Positions 62,870 to 64,000 of a DNA stretch of 64,000 nt are shown one piece after another (position 1 is the first letter of the stretch; each line of letters opens with the position of its first letter). Under the pieces are notes generated by a model. The model searched no databases and was not told the DNA's origin. It was given only the letters and a program-made list of their open reading frames with translations. The position numbers and the translations under genes were made by a program. Source of the stretch: Nitrospirales bacterium (GTDB lineage Bacteria; Nitrospirota; Nitrospiria; Nitrospirales; UBA8639); assembly GCA_021604145.1 (NCBI GenBank), contig BQIX01000001.1, positions 1 through 64,000 of the forward strand, given 5' to 3'.

Positions 62870-63705
62870 GCCTGAATCTTCTGAATTTTTGGGTGTTCGA
62901 CAATGGGAGCAGATGCATAACGTGAATCGCGTTGAGACAGGAATCGTGAGATCATTCCATCAGCGAACTGATGTTCTAATTGAGTTACTGCCTCTGCGGA
63001 GAAGTCTTTTTTTCTATAGAACTTGCTGTGGAGCGGTTCAGGAATTTGGGGGACTGCCTCGAGGTCGCTCTGTTTCTGAATGATCTCTCCATAGACTTTG
63101 GCCATGTCACCAATGAGACGATTCCCAATTTGATGTAATGTATCATTCGGAAAAATACGCGCACGAATTTGGTGAATGACTTCACCGGTGTCTACCCCCA
63201 CATCAATGTACATAAACGTTGCGCCGACATACTCAGGCTCTCCGTTTACGAGTGGCCAAAAATTTGTTCCACTACCTCGATAGTAAGGAGACAAGCCGAG
63301 GTGAACGTTCAAGAATCGTCCCTTGAAAAATGACAGCAGCGGTTCTTTAATGATTGAACAACCATAAGCGATGAGTAAGTCTGGGTTAAGCAATGTCATC
63401 TCATTGACATATCGAGACTCATTGATTGCTCCCTTGGAGATAAAGGTTGGGTTCGAGAAGTCTTGAGAGTATGTGCAAAAGAACCCGAAAAAGTCTTCTT
63501 CGGATTGAGCCCTTGCGTTTAAGTGAGAAAGTTCAAGGTGGGTGTGTTCCGGTCCTCTTGCTTCGACGATTGTTCTTAAACTTTTTTCCAATCCTTCACA
63601 ATAGGTCTTCATGACGGTGATGCCGTCTATTACGGCGAGAGCTTGGCGGAACGCTGTATGCCGTAATTCTGTTCCTGTTAAAATAATGATTTTTTTCATG
63701 ACCAT
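62866..63705 (-). CDS. Formyltransferase-fold enzyme (sugar N-formyltransferase candidate)
   Basis: A 279-residue protein with the methionyl-tRNA formyltransferase-type catalytic fold. NPDLLIAYGCSIIKEPLLSFF precedes the formyl-donor block FLNVHLGLSPYYRGSGTNFWPL with the catalytic Asn-x-His. VGATFMYIDVGVDTGEVI holds the conserved Asp. The N- and C-terminal parts do not match tRNA formyltransferase, so a sugar amine is the likelier acceptor (as in the VioF and WbtJ types). It is coupled to a deacetylase that could expose the amine. Confidence 0.8.
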   Translation of the reverse strand: MVMKKIIILTGTELRHTAFRQALAVIDGITVMKTYCEGLEKSLRTIVEARGPEHTHLELSHLNARAQSEEDFFGFFCTYSQDFSNPTFISKGAINESRYVNEMTLLNPDLLIAYGCSIIKEPLLSFFKGRFLNVHLGLSPYYRGSGTNFWPLVNGEPEYVGATFMYIDVGVDTGEVIHQIRARIFPNDTLHQIGNRLIGDMAKVYGEIIQKQSDLEAVPQIPEPLHSKFYRKKDFSAEAVTQLEHQFADGMISRFLSQRDSRYASAPIVEHPKIQKIQA

Positions 63706-63722
63706 GTATTTTGTGTGAACGC

Positions 63723-64000
63723 CTACTGATGCAGTTTTACGATAGTTTTTGTTATAGGCTTGATATGGATGGGTAACGAAAATTTTAATAATTGGCTAAA
63801 TCGCGTTGCTCGATTTTGTAAATCAGGAATGCTGAGTGGGGGAAATCGTTGATCTTGAAATATCTTACTATAGCGAAGGTTTCCTTGGAAACGTTTAAAA
63901 CGTTTAGACCCATGGCGAATGGCAGCGGCAAACATTGTTGAAATCCGCTTGCCTGCTGAAGTAGACGTTGTGGTGAAATCGGCCTCCACCTTCTCAACAA
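63723..64000 (-). CDS. C-terminal part of an unidentified gene (runs off the window)
   Basis: The minus strand is open from the right edge to a stop at 63723, giving at least 92 residues. The frame reads VEADFTTTSTSAGKRISTMF and ends IKPITKTIVKLHQ. It is basic and polar, with no recognised family. It lies 17 bp upstream of the formyltransferase on the same strand, so it is probably in the same operon. A second open frame overlaps it; I prefer this one because its composition is more protein-like. Confidence 0.5.
   Translation of the reverse strand, partial: VEKVEADFTTTSTSAGKRISTMFAAAIRHGSKRFKRFQGNLRYSKIFQDQRFPPLSIPDLQNRATRFSQLLKFSLPIHIKPITKTIVKLHQ

Overview
The window looks like a chromosomal segment of a Gram-negative, autotroph-like bacterium of moderate GC (about 50% by eye). 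A copper nitrite reductase with its own sigma-54 regulator, a porin-Amt-PII-Amt-GlnA ammonium cluster, LptF/LptG and a nonulosonic-acid cluster together would fit a marine or brackish Nitrospira-like nitrite oxidiser. That placement is inference: no rRNA or universal marker is present.

Layout. 1-7,500 is an accessory region: two head-to-head IS110 elements, the truncated remains of a PHP/helicase (probably defence) operon, and a decayed relaxase/mobC mobilisation module. 7,500-9,900 carries small orphan genes and nirK. 10,174-15,000 holds a PAS sigma-54 activator and a hybrid histidine kinase. 15,300-16,900 has two toxin-antitoxin pairs. 17,000-20,300 has an Rrf2 regulator, small membrane proteins, a beta-helix protein and an MscS channel. 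20,300-26,700 is the nitrogen cluster: a candidate attenuated leader, porin, amt, glnK, amt and glnA, closed by a perfect terminator.

26,759-44,498 is the most interesting region. The right part (36,857-44,498) has all the enzymes expected for bacterial ceramide synthesis: a serine palmitoyltransferase-like enzyme, a dedicated acyl carrier protein, a CerR-like reductase, a fatty acyl-AMP ligase and a YghO/bCerS-type N-acyltransferase. A fatty-acid-hydroxylase family protein and a HIT protein lie among them. The left part (26,759-36,810) looks like a head-group and export module: two paralogous CDP-alcohol phosphatidyltransferases with an extra N-terminal domain, a diacylglycerol/ceramide-kinase-like enzyme, three nucleotidyltransferase-like proteins, a metallophosphoesterase, and LptF plus LptG. 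I propose that the whole region makes, decorates and possibly exports a sphingolipid. neuA-neuB-neuC (44,663-47,655) follows directly and should make a CMP-activated nonulosonic (sialic-like) acid for surface glycans.

47,656-61,939 is a second accessory island: a MITE-like inverted repeat, vapBC, a 350-365 bp direct repeat bracketing an orphan RHS tip, and a very large SpvB/RHS gene split by a one-base frameshift. Its conserved RHS core is interrupted by a symmetric cassette of carbohydrate-binding-like domains. The last 2 kb (deacetylase, formyltransferase and a partial gene) look like a return to surface-glycan synthesis.
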